A stretch of DNA of 47,050 bases, taken from NCBI GenBank assembly GCA_020632575.1, contig JACKFH010000032.1:1-47050 (forward strand), written 5' to 3'. The notes under the pieces were generated by a model, which worked only from the letters and a program-made list of their open reading frames with translations, did not search any database and was not told the DNA's origin. Positions 25,968-33,659 of the stretch are shown here, piece by piece. Source of the DNA: Candidatus Omnitrophota bacterium. GTDB taxonomy: Bacteria > Hinthialibacterota > Hinthialibacteria > OLB16. The position numbers and the translations under genes are program-made. Positions within the stretch are counted from its first letter, which is position 1. Each line of letters opens with the position of its first letter.

Positions 25968-27068
25968 ATGAATTGTTCGATCCAAAAGTTTTTAGCAAGC
26001 ATCTTATTTAGTGTTGCGGCGATGGGGGTTACGGGATTCCAGTCTGCCTACGGCCAAGAGGGGTGCGAGGATTACAAGGGGTGTGAGCCGGTCATTCTGA
26101 AGGCCAGAGGCGAGGTCCAGGACCTTCAAGGCAATCCGATAATTGGGGCGACTGTGATTGGCACAGAAAACCGTCGACGAGATGTGAACGCCATCGAATT
26201 CTTCGAACATTGCGACGAAGGATTCCATTTGGCGCGCGAAATCGCCAGCAGCACTTCCACTTCTGGCGGTCCTTCCAATGATGGCTCTTTTGAACTCCTC
26301 TTTATTGTTTGCGCCCAGGATCGAAACGATTTTGCGGCCGATTTTGATGTCTGCGTCCAAGCCCCCGGTTTTCAATCGGCCTGTTTCATTGCGGAATTCG
26401 ATGGTGGCGCCGATCGGCGAAACATTCAATTCAATTTGGTTCCTTCAAAGGACTTCGACGAAACCTCGCCCCTCGACAGTGCCAAGGGTGCGGCGAATGT
26501 TGTGTGCGGAGATTATAAGGATTGCGAAATGAAGATATTGAAGGTTCGCGGGGTGGTCCAGGACGCGAGCGGGAGCCCCCTTACCAGTGCACTGGTCACA
26601 GGGGTTGTTAACCAATCCAATCATATCAATGCAATCCAGTTTTACCAGCACTGCAACGATGGAAACCATTCGGTCCACACATTACAGGAAAGCGTCTCGG
26701 ATTCCGGCTCATCCCAAGAACCCGGAAGTTTCGAATTGCTTTTCTCGGTTTGTGTCGAGGACAGCAACGACATCCTTCCGGATGATTTCGATGTCGATTT
26801 GGATATTTGCGCGACTGCGCCCGGATACGAAATGGAGTGTCTCCCTTCCAACCTGAATGAGGACGATGACCGAGATGACCGGACTTTTAGGCTCGTCCCG
26901 GTGAGTGGGGGGCCGACTGAAACGCCAACTCCCACTGTGTCACCCACCCCCACCGGAACGGGACTCCCCGTGGCGGATAATCCAAAGGCCGATGTGGTTG
27001 AGGATGGAATCATCAACCACAAGGATGTCCTCGAAGTCCTACGGAACTGGGATCGCACCGTTCCATGA
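25968..27068 (+). CDS. Secreted protein with tandem duplicated Cys-containing domain, Thr-Pro stalk and dockerin-like end
   Basis: 366 aa with a signal peptide (...GVTGFQSAYGQ). Two copies of one roughly 130-residue domain lie in tandem (about 33-160 and about 181-312). Each starts C(E/G)DYK(G/D)CE..ILK.RG.VQD..G.P, has NAI.F..HC(D/N)(E/D)G.H and GSFELLF.VC..D.ND in the middle, and ends in a (F/R).LVP strand. The cysteines align between copies. The opening VQDLQGNPIIGATVIG resembles carboxypeptidase-regulatory-like folds. A short stalk (GGPTETPTPTVSPTPTG) leads to a C-terminal single dockerin-like loop, ADVVEDGIINHKDVLEVLRNWDR, akin to those in the gene at 1280. Surface-attached function is inferred. 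The ligand is unknown. The MoaD-like gene converges 9 bases beyond the stop. Confidence 0.85.
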   Translation: MNCSIQKFLASILFSVAAMGVTGFQSAYGQEGCEDYKGCEPVILKARGEVQDLQGNPIIGATVIGTENRRRDVNAIEFFEHCDEGFHLAREIASSTSTSGGPSNDGSFELLFIVCAQDRNDFAADFDVCVQAPGFQSACFIAEFDGGADRRNIQFNLVPSKDFDETSPLDSAKGAANVVCGDYKDCEMKILKVRGVVQDASGSPLTSALVTGVVNQSNHINAIQFYQHCNDGNHSVHTLQESVSDSGSSQEPGSFELLFSVCVEDSNDILPDDFDVDLDICATAPGYEMECLPSNLNEDDDRDDRTFRLVPVSGGPTETPTPTVSPTPTGTGLPVADNPKADVVEDGIINHKDVLEVLRNWDRTVP

Positions 27069-27077
27069 CTGGCGGGC

Positions 27078-27374
27078 CTAACCGCCAGCGATTCCTCCCA
27101 CCACCATGTAGGGCTCCTCTCCGTTGACCACCTTTTGTGGGAGCGGTGCGTCCAAAGATTCGTGCGACAGGTCTTCCTCGCATGCGAAGAACCGAATGAA
27201 GGGACGGCGTTTCTTGGTGACATGGTCCCGAATTGTTCCTTTAAGCATCGGGTATCGATCCTCTATGGCCGTCAACAAAACATCTTGAGTGACCGGCGGG
27301 TCGAGCTCGAACTCCAATTCTCCCTCGACCCGCGCAAGCGTCCTCAGATGGGCCGGTATCGTCACCCGAATCAT
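27078..27374 (-). CDS. MoaD/ThiS-family beta-grasp (ubiquitin-like) protein with C-terminal Gly-Gly
   Basis: 98 aa. The ATG overlaps the stop codon of the Asp-box propeller gene (ATGA at 27371-27374). The longer frame upstream lies inside that gene and is not used. The sequence begins IRVTIPAHLRTLARVEGELEFEL, a beta-grasp pattern. It continues TAIEDRYPMLKGTIRD, like the MoaD alpha-helix, and ends exactly in VVGGIAGG. A terminal Gly-Gly is the adenylation/thiocarboxylation site of MoaD, ThiS and other ubiquitin-like sulfur carriers. No moaE, thiG or E1-like gene is nearby. It could be a sulfur carrier for an unknown pathway or a protein modifier. Its translational coupling to the propeller is the main clue. 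Confidence 0.88.
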   Translation of the reverse strand: MIRVTIPAHLRTLARVEGELEFELDPPVTQDVLLTAIEDRYPMLKGTIRDHVTKKRRPFIRFFACEEDLSHESLDAPLPQKVVNGEEPYMVVGGIAGG

Positions 27375-28549
27375 TTTAAGGTTTGGACCTCGACCGATAG
27401 AACTTTGGGAAGGTTGTTCGCGATCGCCGTCCAGGTGTCTCCCGAATCGGGGGAGCAATAGACCTCGCCACCGGTGGTGCCGAAGTAGATCCCGCAGGAA
27501 TCCAATGTGTCCACCGCCATGGCGTCGCGGAGGATGTTCACATAGCAGTCGCTCTGCGGGAGGCCGTTGGTCAGCGCCTCCCATTCGTTGCCGCCCGACC
27601 GGCTTCGATAGACCTGGAGTTTTCCATCGATCGGAAAGTGTTCGGAATCGCTCTTGATGGGGACCACATAGATGGTATCCGGTTCGTGAGCATGGACTGC
27701 AATGGGGAATCCGAAATCGGTGGGGAGGTTGCCGCTCACCTCGGTCCAATTGTCGCCGCCGTCATCGGTGCGCATCACATCCCAGTGCTTTTGCATGAAA
27801 AGGGTTTTCGGGTTCGAGGGATGCATGGCCATGTTGTGGACACAATGCCCCACTTCTGCAGATGGGTCAGGGATGTAATTCGAGCTGAGCCCCTTGTTGA
27901 TCGGCCGCCAGGTCTTTCCGGCGTCATCTGACCGGAATGCGCCCGCGGCCGAAATGGCGATGTAGATCCGGTTGGGATCGTTTGGGTCGAGAAGAATGGT
28001 GTGTAGGCACATCCCTCCCGCGCCCGGCATCCAACTCGGGCCCGATTCATGGCCGCGCAGTCCGGCGAGTTCGTGCCAGCTCTTGCCGCCATCGGTCGAG
28101 CGGAACAGCGCCGCGTCCTCGACCCCGGCGTACACCGTGTCAAGGTCGGTTGGGGAGGGTTCGAGATGCCAAACACGGGAGAACTCCCAGGGGTGTTGTG
28201 TGCCATCGTACCACTGGTGGGTGCTCAGGGGTTTTCCAGTCTCCTCCGAGGTGTCATAGACAAATTTGTTGCTCACTCCCGAGGGCGGGCCAGCGGGTTC
28301 GGGTAATTTCTCACCACCGGGTGTATTCCAAGTTTTCCCGCCGTCATCCGAACGCTGGATAATCTGACCAAACCAACCGCTGGTCTGCGAGGCAAAGATG
28401 CGATCCGTGTCGATGGGCGAGCCTTTGAGGTGATACATTTCCCATCCCGCGAAGAGGGGTTCGCTTATCTCCCACTTCTCACGTTTCTCGTCCGAAGTGA
28501 TGATGAACGCTCCTTTTTTGGTGCCAACTAAGACTCTGACTCCGCTCAT
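27371..28549 (-). CDS. Cytosolic Asp-box (BNR) beta-propeller protein
   Basis: 392 aa from the ATG at 28549 (MSGVRVLVGTKKGAF), which has GAGGAAG upstream. A longer in-frame start at 28597 has no ribosome site. Six Asp-box motifs (SxDxGxTW-like) mark the blades: RSDDGGKTWNT, RSTDGGKSWHE, RSDDAGKTWRP, RTDDGGDNWTE, RSRSGGNEWEA and SPDSGDTWTA. There is no signal peptide or membrane segment, unlike most sialidase/BNR proteins, so it should be cytosolic. No sialidase Arg triad was evident. The four-base overlap with the Gly-Gly MoaD-like gene suggests stoichiometric expression. As I recall, such propeller/MoaD pairs also occur in actinobacteria, but their function has not been established to my knowledge. 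Confidence 0.9.
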   Translation of the reverse strand: MSGVRVLVGTKKGAFIITSDEKREKWEISEPLFAGWEMYHLKGSPIDTDRIFASQTSGWFGQIIQRSDDGGKTWNTPGGEKLPEPAGPPSGVSNKFVYDTSEETGKPLSTHQWYDGTQHPWEFSRVWHLEPSPTDLDTVYAGVEDAALFRSTDGGKSWHELAGLRGHESGPSWMPGAGGMCLHTILLDPNDPNRIYIAISAAGAFRSDDAGKTWRPINKGLSSNYIPDPSAEVGHCVHNMAMHPSNPKTLFMQKHWDVMRTDDGGDNWTEVSGNLPTDFGFPIAVHAHEPDTIYVVPIKSDSEHFPIDGKLQVYRSRSGGNEWEALTNGLPQSDCYVNILRDAMAVDTLDSCGIYFGTTGGEVYCSPDSGDTWTAIANNLPKVLSVEVQTLK

Positions 28550-28634
28550 GATTTTTTCTTCCTCCGTGATTGGTGCATGATGAAAACGACCGTGCAAAAG
28601 ACGATTCGATTCTATAGGGTTTTTAAAAAACGCT

Positions 28635-28668
28635 CCTTGAACTCAAGGGGTGGGGCGCTTAGTATAAA
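28635..28668 (+). promoter_or_regulatory. Inverted repeat and TATAAA box ahead of the HEPN cassette
   Basis: The inverted repeat CCTTGA-AC-TCAAGG (28635-28648) is followed by TATAAA at 28663-28668, about 50 bases before the ATG at 28717. An operator next to a -10-like box would suit autoregulation of a toxin-antitoxin-like cassette. No -35 element at standard spacing is evident, so this is tentative. Confidence 0.3.
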
Positions 28669-28716
28669 AGGGATTGACAGTATCCAGTTAAATCCGATGT
28701 GTGAAGGCGTATTCAG

Positions 28717-29154
28717 ATGGATAAAGACCAGGTGGTTAAGCAAATTGAAGATTGGGAGAAACGATTGGTCGAACTCTACAATCGAATCGAATCCTGGTAC
28801 AACGAACTCCCTCCCAACGAAACGAAGGAGTTTTTGTCGGGATCGGTCCTTCAACGAGACGAGGGGCCGATGCGGCGAGTTGATGTGCCCCCGAGGATGC
28901 TTCCGACACGGTCCGTCCTCTATGGCAAGAATCGTGTTTCTTTCGTTCCGAGCGCCCTTTGGATTGTCGGCGCAAATGGTCGGGTCAACGCAACCACCAA
29001 CAGACGGCAGTTCTCCTTGATCGATGTGCGAGATAACGATGAAGCGCCGAGCGATTGGCAGATCGTCACGTCTCAACTGGCGCAAACCCATGTCCCTTTC
29101 ACCCAAGAAGTTTTCAATGACCTCATCGAGCGTCAGTTGATCGAGGCGGCTTAG
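28717..29154 (+). CDS. Hypothetical protein, first gene of HEPN cassette
   Basis: 145 aa, not recognised. The first 35 residues are a charged amphipathic helix (QVVKQIEDWEKRLVELYNRIESWYNEL) that may form a coiled coil. The middle is beta-rich (VLYGKNRVSFVPSALWIVGANGRVN), with a Trp and basic residues. The C-terminus is helical. There is no signal peptide. It sits directly ahead of, and in the same reading frame as, the HEPN-motif gene. Only a TAG stop and two codons' worth of bases separate them, so it is probably co-expressed as partner, antitoxin or specificity subunit. A long antisense frame covers it, but this strand has the better start and composition. Confidence 0.7.
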   Translation: MDKDQVVKQIEDWEKRLVELYNRIESWYNELPPNETKEFLSGSVLQRDEGPMRRVDVPPRMLPTRSVLYGKNRVSFVPSALWIVGANGRVNATTNRRQFSLIDVRDNDEAPSDWQIVTSQLAQTHVPFTQEVFNDLIERQLIEAA

Positions 29155-29160
29155 GGGGAA

Positions 29161-29568
29161 GTGACCTTCCTTAATGAAATTTATGCAACTTATCGCCAAG
29201 TAGCCCGGTTCTTGACAGAGATGGACGCCACCAAAGGCGAAACCCATCAATTGAATAGCGGCAGGATGTCGGAGCTTAACGACTACGCGTATTTCATTCT
29301 CCTCTTCGGACAACTCGAGGATTTTGTAAACCGGAAATACGAAGAAACGATTGGTCAGTGGGACGATCCTTTTGAGGTGACCGCGTTTGCCCACCGCGTA
29401 AACCTTCTTTACGATCAGGAGAGTGAGGTTACTGAATCCATTCTTTTTTACTATGACATTCGCTGCGACATTGCCCATGGATACGCGGCGAGTGGACGTC
29501 TCCATAAAGGGATACAGATTTCGGACGTGTATGAGGATATCCGGGTGATAGTCTCTGGTCATGCGTAG
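29161..29568 (+). CDS. HEPN-motif protein (candidate RNase/toxin)
   Basis: 135 aa, GTG start as given. AGGGGG lies only 2 bases before this GTG, so an internal start such as the ATG at 29221 or another initiation mode is possible. The protein is all-helical in appearance. Near the C-terminus it has FYYDIRCDIAHGYAASG, which contains R-x4-H followed by G, the catalytic signature of HEPN ribonucleases found in toxins, abortive-infection and CRISPR-linked nucleases. The helix before it (YFILLFGQLEDFVNRKYEETI) is typical of RiboL-PSP/MAE_28990-like HEPN families, from memory. Predicted role: conditional RNA cleavage restrained by the upstream partner. This is inference. Confidence 0.72.
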   Translation: MTFLNEIYATYRQVARFLTEMDATKGETHQLNSGRMSELNDYAYFILLFGQLEDFVNRKYEETIGQWDDPFEVTAFAHRVNLLYDQESEVTESILFYYDIRCDIAHGYAASGRLHKGIQISDVYEDIRVIVSGHA

Positions 29569-29598
29569 GTTCCAGTACCCCAGGTTCTGTTTCACGCA

Positions 29599-30000
29599 TC
29601 AAGCCTCTTCGGAGCGCGATCTATCCCTCAACGGGACCAATCTCCGCAACCTCGGATCCCTCAAATAAAGCCCCAGCCAGATCATCACCCCCAAGGCAAT
29701 GGGAATATAAAAGGCTTCCTCAACCCTCACATGACTCGCGGTCGCGCCGCCGAGGTATCCTGTCAGCAGGATCGCACCGAGAACCGAGGTTTGTGGGATG
29801 AGATAAACGATCGCGCAGCCGAGTTCCACAACCGCTAGCGGGATCGAAACGCTCAACGGATAGCCGAGATGTTCGAATCCCTCGACTGCTTCGGGGGGTT
29901 GCAGGAATTTCATGGTGGCGCTCATCAGGAGCATCAACACCGGAAGGATGGATAGAACCCATCCTCCCCAAAAGGCTTTCTTCGAAACTTGGGCGGTCAT
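29599..30000 (-). CDS. DoxX-like membrane protein
   Basis: 133 aa from the ATG at 30000. The frame also offers an ATG at 30009, but the Shine-Dalgarno AAGAAAGG abuts that one and is spaced 9 bases from the second. There are four membrane helices (WVLSILPVLMLLMSATMKF, LSVSIPLAVVELGCAIVYLI, LGAILLTGYLGGATASHV, IPIALGVMIWLGLYL), with the DoxX-type GYLGGA..H motif. DoxX-like proteins are small inner-membrane proteins of poorly defined function, sometimes tied to redox stress. It follows the SRPBCC gene within 5 bases, so the two form an operon. Such DoxX/SRPBCC pairs are common. Confidence 0.9.
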   Translation of the reverse strand: MTAQVSKKAFWGGWVLSILPVLMLLMSATMKFLQPPEAVEGFEHLGYPLSVSIPLAVVELGCAIVYLIPQTSVLGAILLTGYLGGATASHVRVEEAFYIPIALGVMIWLGLYLRDPRLRRLVPLRDRSRSEEA

Positions 30001-30005
30001 TACGT

Positions 30006-30554
30006 TCATCCTTTCTTGCGGCTATCGGATTCCACAGTCTGTCTCATCGAATCGAGACCTTTTTCGAAATCTTTGCCAACCATCTTGTCCATGTTCATCA
30101 TCAACCCGAAGGCCTTCTTCATAAAGTTATCGTTCTCCCCTGACATTGTCCAATCGACTCGAGTCCTTTCTCCCTCGGGTTTGAAAGTGAATTCGGCGGT
30201 GTTCGTGGCCGCGAAAGGTTTGAGGAACTCGAGTTTGATTTGGATGTACTCATGGGGGAGACTTTCCAGGATAGTCATTCGCCCCGACCCCACATTCTTA
30301 TTTCCTTCCCAGGAATAAATGGCTCCCTCGCCCGATGAGGGGCCCTCGTAACTCCTTCTGAGATTGGGATCGAGACCCTCCCAGGGTGACCAGTTGGTCC
30401 AGTTATGGAAATCGTTGACTTGAGCGAAAGGGGCCAATGGTGGCGCGGCCATGGAGGCCGAACGATTGATCCGGAACGCGCTGGGTTGCATGAGAACGAC
30501 ACCGACAAAGGCCAAGAAGGCGACAGCCAGGACTGCCAGGATGATCCACCACAT
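30006..30554 (-). CDS. Membrane-anchored SRPBCC family protein
   Basis: 182 aa. An N-terminal hydrophobic helix (IILAVLAVAFLAFVGVVLM) precedes an SRPBCC (START/Bet v1-like) domain: FRINRSASMAAPPLAPFAQVNDFHNWTNWSPWEGLDP, typical of polyketide-cyclase-like proteins, then SGEGAIYSWEGN and a C-terminal helix (MKKAFGLMMNMDKMVGKDFEKGL). It binds a hydrophobic ligand in the general family view. No specific ligand can be given. AGGAGACTCGCACC supports the ATG. Overlap or near-contact with the DoxX-like gene indicates co-translation. Confidence 0.9.
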   Translation of the reverse strand: MWWIILAVLAVAFLAFVGVVLMQPSAFRINRSASMAAPPLAPFAQVNDFHNWTNWSPWEGLDPNLRRSYEGPSSGEGAIYSWEGNKNVGSGRMTILESLPHEYIQIKLEFLKPFAATNTAEFTFKPEGERTRVDWTMSGENDNFMKKAFGLMMNMDKMVGKDFEKGLDSMRQTVESDSRKKG

Positions 30555-30777
30555 GGTGCGAGTCTCCTATCTATGATCCACTCGAGGGGTTTTCTCTCCC
30601 TTTTCACTGACTAGTCGTTGGGGAAAGGCGCGAATCGACACGCGCTAATATTTTTTTTGCTCGGCAGAATAGCAAGTCAAAATCATCTTGTCTTCGGGAG
30701 ATTTGGGGAATTCCACCAAGCGCACGCTCAAGGGGGACGGTGTCGGGCATGGATCATCTTCTCCTGGAAGGATGCGG

Positions 30778-31335
30778 TTACTTTGCGCGGCGGGAGTGAG
30801 TGACCAGACCTTTGATCCACTCGCCGTCATCGCCTTCATAGTAGGAAGTGAACACGCGATGGTCGGGGTTCTCGATTTCAATCACTTCCTTGAATTTAGT
30901 GATGGCGCCATCCTTCATAGGACAGGGACCCTCGGTTTCCAGGGTCAATGTTTCCTTGTTCGAGTTGAGCGAACCGGTGTAGAGAAACGGGTCCGGGTTG
31001 AGGGAGTCGATCCAGGTCCCTATGAAGTGGCCCTTATCGGGAGAATACCCAATGGTGAGGATGCTGTTGAACTCCAGTCCCATGCCGCTCGAATGCCCTT
31101 CGTTGACCACCCAGAACCCGCCGATCGATCGAACCGATTCGGTCCCCGTGGTGTTCATGATTTCCCCACCCGGCAGATAAATCTCAGTCGCGGTCGTCCA
31201 TTCGCCAACCAATTTCTGAAGCCACTCGTGCTGCTCGGTGGGCTTGGGCATCTCGGGCATTTCCTCCTGGGCAAATCCCAATTGGGATCCAAGCGGAGAC
31301 AAGAGGTAGAGAATCAATAGGGCAATGTTTTTCAC
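30778..31335 (-). CDS. DUF1579 family secreted protein
   Basis: 185 aa from a GTG at 31335. The frame begins with ATG at 31356, but GGAGGGAAAG lies inside those extra codons, about 5-9 bases before the GTG, and the GTG start gives a clean signal peptide (KNIALLILYLLSPLGSQLGFAQ). The mature part shows DUF1579 features: the LVGEWTT opening, SIGGFWVVNEGHSSGMG, LTIGYSPDKGHFIGTWID and the final HRVFTSYYEGDDGEWIKGL. The family is a lipocalin-like barrel of unknown function. The 220-base gap after its stop (to 30555) holds no recognised gene. Confidence 0.85.
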   Translation of the reverse strand: MKNIALLILYLLSPLGSQLGFAQEEMPEMPKPTEQHEWLQKLVGEWTTATEIYLPGGEIMNTTGTESVRSIGGFWVVNEGHSSGMGLEFNSILTIGYSPDKGHFIGTWIDSLNPDPFLYTGSLNSNKETLTLETEGPCPMKDGAITKFKEVIEIENPDHRVFTSYYEGDDGEWIKGLVTHSRRAK

Positions 31336-31398
31336 TTTTCTTTCCCTCCGTTTCATACGAGAACTTGATAAGAAATATAGATTAAGAGAGTAGCCATT

Positions 31399-31791
31399 TC
31401 AGAGCGAAATCTCCCTTGGCTTGGCGAAAACGCGTTTCGCAATTCCTTGCCCCAAGCGAACTCCCGGGAAGGCGGCCACGAAGTAGATACACCATTCCCC
31501 CAGAATTGCGGCCATCCATCCCAATCCCGCGGCGACCCAAGGGAGTATTGCCGGGGGGCCATGAATTCCTGCCCTGCCCATGGATTCGCTGTTAAATTCA
31601 ATGAGTTCCAGGAACATGTCGGATCTCATCACAAACTGGAAAATGCCCCATACGGCTCCCACAGCAAATGCCAAGGATTTTGGAGGAAGGAGACGAAATG
31701 CAAAGCCACCGATGAGGCCGAGGATAAAAGGAGGGGCCGTTAAGAAGAGGACCATAAAGACGAGTAGGAAAACGAGCCCGGCTAGTTCCAT
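31399..31791 (-). CDS. Small polytopic membrane protein, hypothetical
   Basis: 130 aa with about four hydrophobic segments (LAGLVFLLVFMVLFLTAPPFILGLIGGF, LAFAVGAVWGIFQFVM, ILPWVAAGLGWMAAILGEWCIYFVAAF). I do not recognise the family. The ATG has GGGAGTAGGCC directly upstream. Located between an alpha/beta hydrolase gene and a DUF1579 gene on the same strand. Confidence 0.75.
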   Translation of the reverse strand: MELAGLVFLLVFMVLFLTAPPFILGLIGGFAFRLLPPKSLAFAVGAVWGIFQFVMRSDMFLELIEFNSESMGRAGIHGPPAILPWVAAGLGWMAAILGEWCIYFVAAFPGVRLGQGIAKRVFAKPREISL

Positions 31792-31838
31792 GGCCTACTC
31801 CCTGTTGAATGAAGTGGATTCATCTGTAACAGAATGTA

Positions 31839-32858
31839 TCATTCTTGTACGACATCCTCAATCGCTTTTTTTAACCTGTTGTTTATAACCTGACTCGCCC
31901 GCTTCTCAATCTCTTCAGCAATCACATCCGGAATCGTCCATTGGAGAAAGTGACTTGCCTCGAAGGAGGAGCGATCCTCATGAACGATATGGATCGAGTT
32001 GGTGGAGAGGTCGGCGAGATGTTCTTGTTCCAGCATCGGGTTGGTTCCGGTGATGACGGTCAATGGAAGATCGTCCAGGGAGGGGTCGATCGATTGGAGT
32101 TGTTTGAGGGTTTCATGAAGGCCCAGGTGTTCGCGGGCGTAGGTGAGGTGATACGCCGGGCGGCGGTACGAGATCTGGTATTGCTCTCGGGCCCATGATG
32201 GAAGCAGGGTGTTCTCTTCTTGAGGAGCGAGTTCCGATCCGAAGGCGCTCCGTAATCGATAAAGGCCCAGGAAGGCTTTGGTGGCATCGCTCCATCCCTC
32301 AATCCTCATCGGCTCCCAAATGTTCGTCTCCTCATCCCAGCCGGCTTCGTCCCAACCCTCTTCATGCGCCGAATCGATCAATACCATCCCGCAAACCTGG
32401 TCGGGATAGAGATGGTGAAAGATACGAACATACAAACCACCGCAGGAGTGCCCCACCAAGAGGAAGGGCGGTTCGACCTCTAGTCTTTCAAGGAGCGTGT
32501 GAAGATCCTTGGCGATCTGCTCGCCATCCCGAGGATTGTCGGCGAGATCGCTCCAACCCAGACCGGCTCGGTCGTAGGTCACCGCAGTCGCGAACTCGGA
32601 AACCTTCGGCGCGACAAAGGCCCAATCATAGGAGGCGCGAGCCAAGCCGGATTCAAAAACCACAGTGGGGGTCCCCTCCCCGATCACCGAGGAGAAGAGT
32701 TCGTAGCCGCCGACGTCCACCATTTTGCCGGTTGATGGACGCTGGCGGAGATCGCTAATTTCTCCGAGTTGTTGATAAGCGATGGCGAGGATGAGGAGAA
32801 TTACCGCAATGGTAACAAAGAATCCGGTCTTTCGGAAGAAGCGCTTTCTAGAAATCAT
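31839..32858 (-). CDS. Membrane-anchored alpha/beta hydrolase
   Basis: 339 aa. An N-terminal signal anchor (FFVTIAVILLILAIAY) is followed by an alpha/beta hydrolase fold: TPTVVFESGLA with an oxyanion-type region, TYDRAGLGWSDL, the nucleophile elbow LLVGHSCGG with Ser138, the acid likely in MVLIDSAHEE or LPLTVITGTNP, and the catalytic His in FEASHFLQW. An ester, amide or epoxide substrate cannot be inferred. The active site would face the periplasm. The start has only a weak Shine-Dalgarno. Confidence 0.92.
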   Translation of the reverse strand: MISRKRFFRKTGFFVTIAVILLILAIAYQQLGEISDLRQRPSTGKMVDVGGYELFSSVIGEGTPTVVFESGLARASYDWAFVAPKVSEFATAVTYDRAGLGWSDLADNPRDGEQIAKDLHTLLERLEVEPPFLLVGHSCGGLYVRIFHHLYPDQVCGMVLIDSAHEEGWDEAGWDEETNIWEPMRIEGWSDATKAFLGLYRLRSAFGSELAPQEENTLLPSWAREQYQISYRRPAYHLTYAREHLGLHETLKQLQSIDPSLDDLPLTVITGTNPMLEQEHLADLSTNSIHIVHEDRSSFEASHFLQWTIPDVIAEEIEKRASQVINNRLKKAIEDVVQE

Positions 32859-33055
32859 TCATGGAGTTTCCATTCATCCAGAAATTGTCAAACCATCGTA
32901 CATCGCCCTGGATGGATGAATCCGGCGTAATCCAAATATAAACGGGTCATCGGCCCTCGAGGAGTTGGCTGAGGAGAACCAAGATTATTCCGACCGCAAT
33001 AATGAGCAGGAGCCAAGAGGTCTCTCCATCTGGCGGGGGAGGTTTCTGTCACAAC

Positions 33056-33277
33056 CTACACTTTCGCCTTCGAGCGTTCTTCGATGATTCCCGCAATCGC
33101 GCGCAACGCTTCGTTGACCGACTTTGAATCGGGAAAAACACGAGCGACATCCTCATCCAGTTTAATGAGGTTGGTTCCCTCTCGAAATCTCTCGGCGTAT
33201 TTGCCCCGCACGCCCCCCGTGAAGTCGTATTCGTCGAGCATTTCTGGATCGTGTTGCCGCTCTTTAGGATTCGGCAT
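33056..33277 (-). CDS. brnA: BrnA-like antitoxin
   Basis: 73 aa. The C-terminal half has the ribbon-helix-helix pattern of BrnA antitoxins: LIKLDEDVARVF...SVNEALRAIAGI. The N-terminal half (PEMLDEYDFTGGVRGKYAERF) probably wraps the toxin. It overlaps the toxin gene by 14 bases and has its own AGGAGAAAGT before the ATG. Toxin-first order, as here, is the standard brnT-brnA arrangement, and the complex usually represses its own promoter. Confidence 0.85.
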   Translation of the reverse strand: MPNPKERQHDPEMLDEYDFTGGVRGKYAERFREGTNLIKLDEDVARVFPDSKSVNEALRAIAGIIEERSKAKV

Positions 33278-33542
33278 ACTTTCTCCTTTCGGCTGCGGAT
33301 GCCAATCTCGCGGAAATGATCCGAATCGATTCGCCCCGTTCGGTGTGGACTACCACCAAAGTCTTTCCGCGATCTGACACTCCAATTGTAACAAAACGAG
33401 CCTCTCCTTGGGAATGGATCGGATCTGGAATCGTAATTGACAAGGAATCCTCGAGGACCGTCGCCGATTCATCAAAGGTGACCCCATGTTTGTCTAAATT
33501 ACCCTGAGCCTTACTGGAATCCCATTCAAAACGAATTGGCAT
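33264..33542 (-). CDS. brnT: BrnT-family toxin
   Basis: 92 aa, the normal BrnT size (RelE-like ribonuclease fold). The opening FEWDSSKAQGNLDKHGVTFDESATVLED is the BrnT signature. VTIGVSDRGKTLVVVHTERGESIRIISARLASAAERRKY includes the Arg/Glu/His residues expected for RNA cleavage and toxin-antitoxin contact. GAGGAG precedes the ATG. It forms a module with the overlapping BrnA-like gene. Confidence 0.92.
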   Translation of the reverse strand: MPIRFEWDSSKAQGNLDKHGVTFDESATVLEDSLSITIPDPIHSQGEARFVTIGVSDRGKTLVVVHTERGESIRIISARLASAAERRKYAES

Positions 33543-33659
33543 TTTCCACTACTCCTCAATTCCACCTCATTCCTACCATCTAATCCTTCATCAATCCATC
33601 ACTCATTTCAGTTCCTTCAAAAAACCTCAACGCTTAAATTCTCCCAGGGCAAAAACTGA

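Noticed and set aside
28612..29595. A 327-codon open frame on the minus strand covering the whole HEPN cassette
   Set aside because: It is antisense to two plus-strand frames that have plausible starts and a recognisable HEPN motif. Its own translation shows no family features and it has no ribosome site.
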